A stretch of DNA of 64,000 bases from Deltaproteobacteria bacterium (GTDB lineage Bacteria > Myxococcota_A > Polyangia > Polyangiales > JADJMO01). Location of the stretch: positions 1 through 64,000 of the forward strand of contig JANYDK010000097.1 of the NCBI GenBank assembly GCA_025363655.1, given 5' to 3'. Shown one piece after another: positions 1 through 7,505 of this stretch. The position numbers were made by a program, and so were the translations under genes. Below the pieces are notes generated by a model that did no database searches, was not told the origin of the DNA, and worked only from the letters and a program-made list of their open reading frames with translations. Within the stretch, counting starts at the first letter, position 1, and each line of letters starts with the position of its first letter.

Positions 1-132
1 CGTGGGCCGCGCGACACAACGCTGACCCCGCGCCGATTCGCTGGCGCTTCACGACTGGCGACGCTCGGATCAAGCTCGCTCGCCTGTACCCATCGAGGCT
101 CGGTTGACGAACTACTAGCCGAAACCGCGCGG

Positions 133-927
133 CTACATCTCGAACATCAGGCCGAGGTTCCAGGTCTTGTCACCGACGTACATCGCGCCGGTCTGACCGA
201 GGCCGGTGAGCTGGTGCACCGTGTACTCGGCGAAGATGTTGCTGTGCTTGACGCCTTGCTCGATGGCGAAGGTCTTCGCCGCTTGGCGATCGAGGAAGTC
301 GAGCACGAACTGCATGCCGATCGCGTACGAGTAGCCGAACGTGTGGCCGCGCCCGAGCGTGCCGTTGCTCGAGCGTGAGACGCCGGTGTCGCTCGCCGCC
401 GACCAGAAAGCGACCGAGGGGCCGATTTTCACGTACGGCACGAAGGGGATCTTGAAGTCGCGATCGAGCGTGTCGACGCGGAGGACGGCGAGGGCGTCGA
501 AGGGAAAGACCTTGAACGTCGTCTGTTCGACGCTTCCGTCGGTGCCGTCTTTGAACTGGGCGGTGCCCGACGCGGTCGTGTAACCGACGGCGCCGCCAAC
601 CGCCAGCGAACCGAAGTGCGGCACATGGAGGAACTGCCAGTCGACCTCGATGCTGAGCATGAAGCGCTTGTCGTCACCGAAGACCGATTGGTACGGCCCG
701 GCCGGCGTGCACTTCGTCGTGGTCGAGGAGGTGTGGCAGGGGATGGTTCCGACGGCGTCGTCGACGTTCGGATGGTAGGGGCCGAACCGCAGCTCGAAGG
801 CGAGATACGGATCTTTGACGATCTTCGACTTCGTTTTGGTCGGGCCGTCCCAAGCCGCGGCGGGGAGGGCGACGGTGGCGGTCGCCACGACGAGCGCGAG
901 GGCAGCGCCGATGCGGAGCGCGCTCAT
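133..927 (-). CDS. Exported outer-membrane-like protein, unknown function
   Basis: The 264-residue protein starts with a Sec signal peptide (about residues 1-25, hydrophobic core then Ala-Ala-Ala-Trp). The rest has alternating polar and aromatic stretches and ends in an aromatic-rich segment (last residues Met-Phe-Glu-Met), which suggests a small beta-barrel of the outer membrane. Two cysteines (about 64 and 73) may form a disulfide. The ATG overlaps the stop of the upstream gene by 4 bases, so the two are probably translated together and may work as a surface pair. I do not recognise a named family; the barrel call is an inference from signal peptide and strand pattern. Confidence 0.7.
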   Translation of the reverse strand: MSALRIGAALALVVATATVALPAAAWDGPTKTKSKIVKDPYLAFELRFGPYHPNVDDAVGTIPCHTSSTTTKCTPAGPYQSVFGDDKRFMLSIEVDWQFLHVPHFGSLAVGGAVGYTTASGTAQFKDGTDGSVEQTTFKVFPFDALAVLRVDTLDRDFKIPFVPYVKIGPSVAFWSAASDTGVSRSSNGTLGRGHTFGYSYAIGMQFVLDFLDRQAAKTFAIEQGVKHSNIFAEYTVHQLTGLGQTGAMYVGDKTWNLGLMFEM

Positions 928-2315
928 CGCGGGCCTCGCAGCGTGCGACGACGAACGAGCAGACCGAGCGCGCAGATGGCGAGCGTCGAGAACATGGTCA
1001 GCTGCGTCGCAGGTGCATAACTACAATATCCACCACCGGCCTTTCCGCCAGATTGCTCGTAGGCGTCGTAGAAGGTGCTCGTCGCCTTTGGTGTCGTGCA
1101 GACGATGTTCGAGAGGATGCCCGCGTTGCCCCAGGTGTCGGTCGCGGAGATGGCGATCGCGTACTGGTGATCGTTGATGAGACCGCTGATTTGCAGCTCG
1201 GTCGACGTCAGCGAGCCCGAGCGTCCGCCGTTGTACTGGTCTTGGAGGAGCGTGTTGGTCGGCAGCGCGCCGGCCTGCATGAACGCCGGGATCGTGTACG
1301 TGCAGTGCGAGCCCGTGCTGCTCCCGGCTTCGCTCGTGCTCGTCGAATCGGTCGCGACCGTGGTGTCGGTACCGATGGTGTCGGTGGCCGTGGTGTCGGC
1401 GGTCGACGTGTCGGCGTCCGGATCGGGAGTGGTGTCCGGCGCAGGCGTGGTGTCGGGCGCGGGGGTGGTGTCGACGGGGGGAGCCGTGTCGGGCGAGATG
1501 ACGCCCCCGTCGGTTGGGCCGGCGTCGCTCATCGCGGTGAGGTCGACGACGAACGCTTGGAAACTGGCCAGCGAAGGCACGGTGCCGACGGTGCCCCACG
1601 AAGCTTTTGCCAGGGTATTTCCCGCTCCGACGTCGATGGTCGGCGGCGTCGGACCGGAGAGATCGTAGCCCATCGGAATGAGGGATTCGAAGGTCGAGCC
1701 GTTCAGCACGTCGCTGCCGTTGAAGGGCAGGAGGCTCAAGTAGAACGTCTCCGGCTCCATGCTCGCGAGGGCGTTGCAGGCGATCGATCGATCGATCGCG
1801 TCGAGCGGAGCGTTCTGATCTCTCGAGACGACGTTCTCCGTGATGTCGCGCTTGGTGCCGTCGACGTTGATCGCCGCGATGAAGGCGACGTCGGGGATGA
1901 AGAGATCTTGCGAGGCGTTGAGCGAGGTGTACGGGATGGTCGCGATGTGGAAGCAGACCTTGGAGCCCGCGGTGCTGTTGCGCGTGGTCGGATCGGCGCA
2001 GCTGCCGTTGTCGGTGCGCGCCCAGATTTGGATGTCGGAGGGCGTCGTCCAGCCCGGTGTGAAGGTCGGGAAGGCGAACTTGAACCAGTAGCGCGTGCCG
2101 GTGCTGAGGCAGTCGGCGCGGTTGGTGCCCGAGTTCACTCCGGCCGTGCCGGTCGTCGGCGTCGCGGTGCGCGAGGTCCCCACACGGAGCGGGAAGCTCG
2201 CGGCCATGGCGATCTTCTGCGCGCTGGCGGTGCCGGCGGCGAGGAGGATGCCGAGCGCGATGGTGAACGCAAAGACGAACGGCAAGAGGAAGCGGACGGA
2301 GGATCGCGAATGCAT
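924..2315 (-). CDS. Exported protein with Asp/Thr/Pro-rich linker and MYXO-CTERM-like tail
   Basis: About 463 residues. I chose the ATG at 2315 because GAGGGAG lies just upstream and a signal peptide follows at once (Arg then a long hydrophobic run ending Ala-Ser-Ala). A globular domain of about 220 residues with conserved Cys and Trp is followed by a low-complexity linker rich in Asp, Thr and Pro (repeated P-A-P-D-T-T), a second small domain of fibronectin-like character, and a C-terminal tail with Tyr-Cys-Ser, a hydrophobic helix and an Arg-rich end. That tail matches the MYXO-CTERM sorting signal of myxobacteria, so the protein is probably surface-anchored or processed. The N-terminal domain resembles that of the gene at 54850-55956, so the two are paralogues. 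Function unknown. Confidence 0.75.
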   Translation of the reverse strand: MHSRSSVRFLLPFVFAFTIALGILLAAGTASAQKIAMAASFPLRVGTSRTATPTTGTAGVNSGTNRADCLSTGTRYWFKFAFPTFTPGWTTPSDIQIWARTDNGSCADPTTRNSTAGSKVCFHIATIPYTSLNASQDLFIPDVAFIAAINVDGTKRDITENVVSRDQNAPLDAIDRSIACNALASMEPETFYLSLLPFNGSDVLNGSTFESLIPMGYDLSGPTPPTIDVGAGNTLAKASWGTVGTVPSLASFQAFVVDLTAMSDAGPTDGGVISPDTAPPVDTTPAPDTTPAPDTTPDPDADTSTADTTATDTIGTDTTVATDSTSTSEAGSSTGSHCTYTIPAFMQAGALPTNTLLQDQYNGGRSGSLTSTELQISGLINDHQYAIAISATDTWGNAGILSNIVCTTPKATSTFYDAYEQSGGKAGGGYCSYAPATQLTMFSTLAICALGLLVRRRTLRGPR

Positions 2316-2492
2316 CGGGGGCTCCCTCAGCATTCGTCGTGCCACCCCTGTGGCGCAAGTCCGAAGCGCGATTCGTGCAGCAAAAATCGAGCGCCGACCC
2401 CGGCGCGACGCAGCGGCCTCTGCCACTTTGTCATTCACCTCGGGGTCGGCTGCCGATTTCGGGACTGCTCGTGCGTACCCGCAGGCTCTAGG

Positions 2493-3503
2493 TCACACGC
2501 CGCCGCCCTTGGTCTCGATGACCTGAATCGGCGCGCGCTTGATCACGCAGGTGACCTCGCTCGTCGCTTGGGTCTCGATCGACTTGCCGCCGAGCGAGCG
2601 GATGCTCGAGATGACGCCTTCGTTGACGTGCTTGTTGATGTTGGCGACCTCGGGGAAGAGCGCGGGGGTCAGCTCGGCGCCGCCGACGTTCATGGTCTTC
2701 ACCGACACGAGGCTCGTCTGCTCGATGGCGTTGCCCGGGACGCTGACCGTCACCTGGACCTTGATGGTCATCGCTTGGCCCGGCATCACGTGGAAGCCGG
2801 CCGGGTTCTTCGCGTGCTGCGCGCAGAAGCTGGGACCGAGCTCCGAGTTGAGCTTCACCTGGACGCTGAAGCTGTTGGAGTCGTTGCCGATCTTCGTGCA
2901 CTGGTTGGTGTTGGCGTCGTAGACGGTGCCCGCCGCACAGTTGGTGGCGACGCAGCCGCTGCCCTCGAACTTGGTGCCGGCGCCGCAGGTGAGCTCGTTG
3001 GGGACGCAGGAGCCGTCACGACCGCTGATGACGTAGGTCTGTCCGGCGGGGCAGCCGATGGACTGGCCGGCCTTGATCGAAACGCCGGCGCTCGCGGCGA
3101 CCGCGGCATCGCTGTCGGATTTGTTCTCGCACGCGCCGGTGTCGGCGTTCATGACCTGGCCGGCCGCGCAGACGACGGCGACGCAGCCACCGTTGGCGTA
3201 CTGATAGCCCTTGCCGCACGAGGCAGTGGCCTCTGCTTCGGTCTTGCACGCGCCGCCGAGGGTGACGAAGCCGGCCGCGCATTCGCAGGCGTTCTTCGCG
3301 TCGACCCACTTGCTGTTCTTGACGCACGAGTCGACGAGACACTCGTCGCTCTTCACGTTGCCGGCGTTGTCGGTCTTCTGCAGGCGAATCCAGCACTGGC
3401 CATTGGGACAGCCGGCCGCCGCGAGCGCGAGGCCGGCGAGGGCGGTGGCGCCGAGGAGACGAGCTGCGCGGGCGGACAGCGAAGAAGCGGAAAGAGAAGA
3501 CAT
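2493..3503 (-). CDS. Cysteine-rich lipoprotein, unknown function
   Basis: About 336 residues. The ATG at 3503 has GGAGG 8-12 bases upstream and opens a signal peptide that ends in the lipobox Ala-Ala-Ala-Gly-Cys (about residue 32). Residues 40-200 hold several Cys-Xn-Cys units in the pattern C-A-A-G...C, like the short disulfide-knotted repeats of myxobacterial surface proteins. The last 130 residues are Cys-poor and read as a beta-rich domain. It is encoded just upstream of, and in the same direction as, the two exported proteins at 924-2315 and 133-927, but 177 bases separate it from the next gene. Probably a cell-surface lipoprotein; no specific role can be assigned. Confidence 0.75.
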   Translation of the reverse strand: MSSLSASSLSARAARLLGATALAGLALAAAGCPNGQCWIRLQKTDNAGNVKSDECLVDSCVKNSKWVDAKNACECAAGFVTLGGACKTEAEATASCGKGYQYANGGCVAVVCAAGQVMNADTGACENKSDSDAAVAASAGVSIKAGQSIGCPAGQTYVISGRDGSCVPNELTCGAGTKFEGSGCVATNCAAGTVYDANTNQCTKIGNDSNSFSVQVKLNSELGPSFCAQHAKNPAGFHVMPGQAMTIKVQVTVSVPGNAIEQTSLVSVKTMNVGGAELTPALFPEVANINKHVNEGVISSIRSLGGKSIETQATSEVTCVIKRAPIQVIETKGGGV

Positions 3504-3651
3504 GGCAGAAGCCTCCGACGATGGGGTGCTGGGTTTTCCCGTGGAGAAAGACGAGAACAGACCCGTGCGATTCACTGCGCGCCCCTTCTAGCAGGGCCCT
3601 TGCGGGGGGCAATCGACGAGGGGGACGGCGAGGAGTAGGCTTCCGCCGCGC

Positions 3652-4239
3652 ATGTCTCGTCGTCTTCGACCACGGATTCCCGTCCTCGCGTTCGCCCTCG
3701 GCGTCGCGATGGTGTGCGGTGTCGTGGCCGGGTCCGTTTTCGCCGACCCGCCGAAGTCGGGGTCGCCCAATGCGCCGCCCAATGGGATGGCGACGGCGAA
3801 AGCCAAAGCGAGTGCTGCGCCGACGGTGGTCAAACCGCCGCACCCCCAGCTCGTCGCCATGATCCAAAAAGGTCTGTCGATGATCGAGCAGGCCAACAAA
3901 GACCTGGCGGTGACGAAGGACGAAGCGACCAAGGCGAACGCTGCCCTCAAGGCCGCGAACGCGCTCGTCAACAAGGGCCGTCACGCCATCAGCGAAGGCC
4001 AGAAGCTGCAGAAGCAAGGGCGCGAGGCGAAGAAGCACGGCAAGGACGCGCTCGGCGACGAGAAAATCGCCAAGGGCCAGAAGGCCATCGACGAGGGCGC
4101 GAAAGACGTCGCGACCGGCGTCGTGCAGGTCAAGGGCGCCGAGGCGCTCCTCAACGCGATCCACGCCCGCGCGCAGAAATCGCGCACGCAGCTCGAAGAA
4201 GGTCAGAAGCTCGTGAAGACCGCCGAAGGACAGATGTAG
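3652..4239 (+). CDS. Exported Lys/Ala-rich coiled-coil protein
   Basis: 195 residues. A signal peptide (residues 1-31, ending Phe-Ala-Asp) is followed by a short Pro-rich stretch and then about 130 residues of charged helix with regular Ala and Leu spacing and repeated Gly-Gln-Lys / Gly-Lys-Asp-Ala motifs, typical of a long coiled coil. No transmembrane segment follows the signal, so it is likely periplasmic or loosely surface-bound. It leads a run of three small plus-strand genes with gaps of 51 and 20 bases; the other two are membrane-anchored helical proteins, suggesting a shared envelope or stress role. Family not recognised. Confidence 0.75.
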   Translation: MSRRLRPRIPVLAFALGVAMVCGVVAGSVFADPPKSGSPNAPPNGMATAKAKASAAPTVVKPPHPQLVAMIQKGLSMIEQANKDLAVTKDEATKANAALKAANALVNKGRHAISEGQKLQKQGREAKKHGKDALGDEKIAKGQKAIDEGAKDVATGVVQVKGAEALLNAIHARAQKSRTQLEEGQKLVKTAEGQM

Positions 4240-4290
4240 ACTCGCCGAGCAGTCACCGAGTGCTTGGCAATGCCACGGAGGACCGAAGCG

Positions 4291-4680
4291 ATGAGCGTCA
4301 AGAAATACCTCTCCAACTTGCGCGACTATGACATGGACGACGTCCTCGGCACGGTCGGCCTGCAGCGCCGTAACACTGGCGAGTGGGTCTTCCCCATGCT
4401 CGCCGGGCTCGGCGCTGGACTCGCGATCGGCGCTGGACTGGCGTTCTTCCTCACGCCGTACAAGGGCGCCGAGGCCCGCGAGAAGGTGAAGAAGGGCGCG
4501 AGCGACGCGCAGAAGGCCCTCTCCGACAAGGTGTCGGTGCTCTCCGACAAAGTCTCGTCGCTCGTCGGCGAAAAGGGCGAAAAGGGCGACAAGAAGGCCG
4601 CCGCGGGCGATCACGACGACGCCACCGATGGCCCCATCGCCGCCGACGTGCCGGCGAACACCAGCAACCGTAGCTACTGA
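4291..4680 (+). CDS. YtxH-like membrane protein
   Basis: 129 residues from the ATG at 4291, chosen because GGAGG sits 10 bases upstream (the in-frame ATGs at 4264 and 4270 have no such site). Residues 30-55 form one glycine-rich membrane helix, followed directly by the Thr-Pro-Tyr-Lys-Gly motif and a basic amphipathic helix. This is the layout of YtxH-type (gas vesicle / general-stress) proteins. The tail is a Lys/Asp-rich coil. It sits between a coiled-coil exported protein and a DUF883-like protein in one likely operon. The function of the family is poorly known; a role in envelope stress is inference. Confidence 0.75.
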   Translation: MSVKKYLSNLRDYDMDDVLGTVGLQRRNTGEWVFPMLAGLGAGLAIGAGLAFFLTPYKGAEAREKVKKGASDAQKALSDKVSVLSDKVSSLVGEKGEKGDKKAAAGDHDDATDGPIAADVPANTSNRSY

Positions 4681-4700
4681 AGCTACCGATTGGACGCGTG

Positions 4701-4937
4701 ATGACGAACGGCAACGGAACGACCAAGGCCACGGGCCCCGACCTCGGCCACGTGCTCGAGATGGCCGAACGCGCGCGCGAGAAGGTCGGCGAGGCTGCGG
4801 AACGCGCGCAACACGCCGTCCGCAAGGCCGACAATCTTCTCGTCGCGAAGGTGCGCGAGAATCCGATTCTCGTGCTCAGCGTCGCTGTCGGCGTGGGGTA
4901 TGTGCTCGGACGGCTCGTCTCGCGCTTCGGGCGCTGA
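4701..4937 (+). CDS. DUF883-like (ElaB/YqjD type) C-tail-anchored protein
   Basis: 78 residues. Residues 15-50 are an amphipathic helix rich in Ala, Glu, Lys and Arg, followed by Glu-Asn-Pro, one short membrane helix (about 55-72) and a final Arg-Phe-Gly-Arg. This is the pattern of the ElaB/YqjD/DUF883 family, inner-membrane proteins that bind ribosomes in Escherichia coli stationary phase. ATG at 4701 is preferred over the GTG at 4698. It lies 20 bases after the YtxH-like gene and is the last of the run; a strong hairpin follows at 4975-5009. The ribosome-binding role is known only for the enterobacterial relatives. Confidence 0.7.
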   Translation: MTNGNGTTKATGPDLGHVLEMAERAREKVGEAAERAQHAVRKADNLLVAKVRENPILVLSVAVGVGYVLGRLVSRFGR

Positions 4938-4974
4938 GCGAGACTGACGAGAGACTGACGGTCACACTGGCTGG

Positions 4975-5009
4975 CTTTCACTTCGTGCTGAAGAGGCACG
5001 AAGTGAAAG
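4975..5009. terminator. Perfect 14-bp stem hairpin between convergent genes
   Basis: The arms 4975-4988 and 4996-5009 are perfect inverted repeats around a 7-base loop. The hairpin lies between the stop of the DUF883-like gene (4937, plus strand) and the stop of the DUF72 gene (5023, minus strand), where a two-way terminator would be expected. There is no clear T-run, so it may act in a Rho-assisted way or as an mRNA 3'-end stabiliser. Confidence 0.6.
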
Positions 5010-5022
5010 ACCGGCTCTGCTT

Positions 5023-5673
5023 TCAGAGCTTGAGCAGCTTCTTCAGGCGCTTGGCGTCGGCGAACATGTCGACGTTGGTGAAGACCCAGACGCTGCTCTC
5101 GTGCTTCGTCGCTTTGACGATTTCGGCGAGCTTCTCGAGGGCCGGATCTTCGTAGCGCGACTTGTGACCCGCGGGTCCGGGCAGACGGTAGTAACCGAAC
5201 TTCGCCTTGTAGGTGCCGAGCGAGAGCGGATCGCGTGAAGCGACGGCCCCGGCTTCGAGCGCGACGTTGAGCGCCTCGTCGGGATCCCAATTCGGCGGCG
5301 CTTCCCAGACGACTCGATCGAAGCGCTTGCGCACGCCGCCGAGGAAGTCCTTCACGACGGCGCGGTTCGTCTTGTTCGAGGGAAAATCGGGCGGCGCGAG
5401 GAAGACGACCGTGCGCGAGCCGAGCTCGTCGGCGACCTCACCGAGCATGTTGAGCGCGGTCTCGACGACCTTGCCGTCGCGGAAGCCTTCCTGTCCGACC
5501 TCGCGCGGTCCGAGCAAGGCGAACTCGAAGCCCTCGGGCCCCTGGCGCTTCCATCGTCCGAGAGTTCCGCGTCCAGGGGAGGAGAAGTTGGTCTCCTGCA
5601 CCTCGACGAACATGAACTCCTTGACGTAGCGGGTCAGCGGGACAGCGAAGCCCGCGCAGCCGACGGTGATCAT
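5023..5673 (-). CDS. DUF72 family protein (YecE-like)
   Basis: 216 residues, about the usual length of the family (220-260). The start Met-Ile-Thr-Val-Gly-Cys-Ala-Gly-Phe and the motif Phe-Val-Glu-Val-Gln-Glu-Thr-Asn-Phe (about 22-32) followed by Trp-Lys-Arg-Gln-Gly-Pro-Glu-Gly-Phe-Glu-Phe are the hallmarks of the DUF72 TIM-barrel family; most members start with a Gly-Thr-Ser/Cys-Gly-(Trp/Phe) strand. The conserved Tyr-Tyr-Arg-Leu (about 155) and the late Val-Phe-Thr-Asn-Val-Asp motif are present. Soluble, no signal peptide. The biochemical role of DUF72 is not established. It lies 42 bases downstream of obg on the same strand and could be co-transcribed. Confidence 0.9.
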   Translation of the reverse strand: MITVGCAGFAVPLTRYVKEFMFVEVQETNFSSPGRGTLGRWKRQGPEGFEFALLGPREVGQEGFRDGKVVETALNMLGEVADELGSRTVVFLAPPDFPSNKTNRAVVKDFLGGVRKRFDRVVWEAPPNWDPDEALNVALEAGAVASRDPLSLGTYKAKFGYYRLPGPAGHKSRYEDPALEKLAEIVKATKHESSVWVFTNVDMFADAKRLKKLLKL

Positions 5674-5715
5674 GCGGGGGGCAAGCTAGCACGGCCCTCC
5701 GCGCGCGCGGTCAAA

Positions 5716-7089
5716 TCACCGTTTGGAGCTTTTTTTCTTGGGTTTTCGCGAACTAGCCGTGGTTTTGCCACGTTTCGCCGGCTTCTTCGCGGTCTTCCCG
5801 GTGGCCTTTTTCACGGCCCGTTGCGGCGCGGCCTTCTTCGCCGGTCGCTTCACGGGTCGCTTGGCAGGCGCTGGTTTCTTCTTCGCGGTCTTCGCGATGG
5901 GCTTCTTCGCGACCGACTTCTTCGGTGCGGGCTTCTTCGAAGACGACTTCTTCGCCGAGGATTTCTTCCTCGCCGCCGGCTTGGTCGTGCGGGCTGCGGG
6001 CTTCTTCTTCGCGATCGGCGGCGCGACGGGCGGCGGCGGCTCGGCTTCGGCGTCGTCTTCTTCCGGGCGATGACCGCGGAGCAGGTGGTAGAGATCGTTG
6101 GCCAGCTCGGGGAGCCCGGAGCCGGTCGCTGCGCTGATCAAACGGAGCTTGATTTTCCGCTTGGCGAAGGCTTTTTGGAGATCGACGAAGGCGTCTTGCG
6201 TCTCGGGGATGTCGCCCTTGGAGATGGCGACGACCATCGGCTTGTTGGCGAGCTCGGGCGCGAAGGTGCGCAGCTCGTGCATCAGCGCGTCGAAGTCGGC
6301 CAGCGGCGAGCGGCCCTCTTCGCGGAGCTCGTCGGTGGGCGGGGCGATGAGATGGAGCAGCGCGCGACAGCGCTCGACGTGCTTGAGGAAGCGCGTGCCG
6401 ATGCCGCGACCTTCGCTGGCGCCGGGGATGAGCCCGGGGATGTCGGCCATGACGAAGCTGGCGCTGCTCGAACGGCCGCCGATTTTCACCACGCCGAGGT
6501 GCGGCTGCAGCGTCGTGAAGGGGTAGTCGGCGATCTTCGGACGCGCGCGCGACATGGTGGCGACCAGCGTCGACTTGCCGACGTTGGGGAAGCCGAGGAG
6601 GCCGACGTCTGCCATGACCTTGAGCTCGAGGCGCACGGCGCGCTCTTGTCCGGGCTCGCCCGGCTCGGCGCGGCGGGGTGCGCGATCGAAGGGCGTGGCG
6701 AAGTGGATGTTGCCGCGGCCGCCTTTACCGCCTTGGGCGACGACGTGCTTCTCGCCGTGCGCGGACACGTCGGCGAGGATCTCGCCGCTGTCGCCTTCGA
6801 AGACCTGCGTGCCGATCGGTACCTTCACGAGGAGGTCTTCGCCGTGGCGGCCGTATTGGTCTTTGCCGCGACCGTGCTCGCCGCGTTGGGCGGTGAGCGT
6901 GCGCGAGTTGGCGAGGTCGAGGAGCGAGGTGCGGCCCTCGTCTCCGATGAACACCACCGAGCCGCCGGCAGCACCGTCGCCTCCGGCGGGGCCGCCGAAC
7001 GGAACGAATTTTTCGCGGCGAAAGGCGACGCAGCCGTTGCCGCCGTCTCCCGCCTTCACGCGCAGTCGCACCGAATCGACGAACTTCAT
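5716..7089 (-). CDS. obg: Obg/CgtA GTPase with Lys/Ala/Pro-rich C-terminal tail
   Basis: 457 residues. Residues 1-158 are the glycine-rich Obg fold (repeated G-D-G-G-N-G and G-G-K-G-G-R-G-N motifs), followed by the G domain: G1 at about 166-174 (Gly-Phe-Pro-Asn-Val-Gly-Lys-Ser-Thr), G3 Asp-Ile-Pro-Gly at 216-219, and G5 Ser-Ala-Ala at 319-321. The G4 site reads Ser-Lys-Gly-Asp (290-293) where Asn-Lys-x-Asp is normal, which could change base recognition. After residue 340 there is no OCT domain; instead about 100 residues rich in Lys, Ala, Pro and Ser resemble histone H1 tails. Obg acts in 50S ribosome assembly and stringent control. It follows xseB by 59 bases. Confidence 0.95.
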   Translation of the reverse strand: MKFVDSVRLRVKAGDGGNGCVAFRREKFVPFGGPAGGDGAAGGSVVFIGDEGRTSLLDLANSRTLTAQRGEHGRGKDQYGRHGEDLLVKVPIGTQVFEGDSGEILADVSAHGEKHVVAQGGKGGRGNIHFATPFDRAPRRAEPGEPGQERAVRLELKVMADVGLLGFPNVGKSTLVATMSRARPKIADYPFTTLQPHLGVVKIGGRSSSASFVMADIPGLIPGASEGRGIGTRFLKHVERCRALLHLIAPPTDELREEGRSPLADFDALMHELRTFAPELANKPMVVAISKGDIPETQDAFVDLQKAFAKRKIKLRLISAATGSGLPELANDLYHLLRGHRPEEDDAEAEPPPPVAPPIAKKKPAARTTKPAARKKSSAKKSSSKKPAPKKSVAKKPIAKTAKKKPAPAKRPVKRPAKKAAPQRAVKKATGKTAKKPAKRGKTTASSRKPKKKSSKR

Positions 7090-7148
7090 GGCGCGCTGCG
7101 TGTAGTACGGCGCGCCGCCGAGCGCGAGCCCGGCTCGTTCAGACTCGC

Positions 7149-7505
7149 TCAGAAGGGTAAATCGTCGTCGTCGCCGACCGGCTTCGCGCTCTTTCGCGTC
7201 GTCGCCGGCGCAACATCGCGCGTTGGCCGCGCTTCGCGCGCAGGAGGCGAGGGCGCCGGTGACTCTCCCGAGGCGATCGGTCGAGTGACGGCGCGGCCTT
7301 GATCGTCGACGCCGAGGAGCTCGTCGACGCGGGCCTCGGCGGTGTCGAGGCGGTGTTGGGCTTCACGCACCAGCGAGACGCCTTGCTCGAACGCGCGCAA
7401 CGATTCTTCGAGCGGCAGCTCGCCCTCTTCGAGCTTGCGCACGAGCTCGCCGAGACGGCGGATGGCCTCCTCGAAGCTCGGCGGCGCGCTGACTTGGTCG
7501 CTCAC
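7149..7505 (-). CDS. xseB: Exodeoxyribonuclease VII small subunit
   Basis: 118 residues. Residues 8-70 match the short helical XseB family: Ser-Phe-Glu-Glu-Ala-Ile-x-Arg-Leu, Glu-Leu-Val-x-Lys-Leu-Glu-Glu-Gly-Glu-Leu-Pro-Leu-Glu-Glu-Ser, then Phe-Glu-Gln-Gly. XseB subunits bind XseA to form exonuclease VII, which degrades single-stranded DNA. The last 45 residues (Pro/Ala/Arg-rich) exceed the usual 60-80 residues and are probably disordered. GTG start at 7505 overlaps the stop of the upstream HEAT-repeat gene by 4 bases. xseA is not in the window. Confidence 0.92.
   Translation of the reverse strand: MSDQVSAPPSFEEAIRRLGELVRKLEEGELPLEESLRAFEQGVSLVREAQHRLDTAEARVDELLGVDDQGRAVTRPIASGESPAPSPPAREARPTRDVAPATTRKSAKPVGDDDDLPF

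Noticed and set aside
1053-3638. 861-residue open frame on the plus strand across three minus-strand genes
   Set aside because: It is rich in Arg, Gly and Asp without domain signs and lies antisense to well supported exported proteins; it is a GC-bias shadow.
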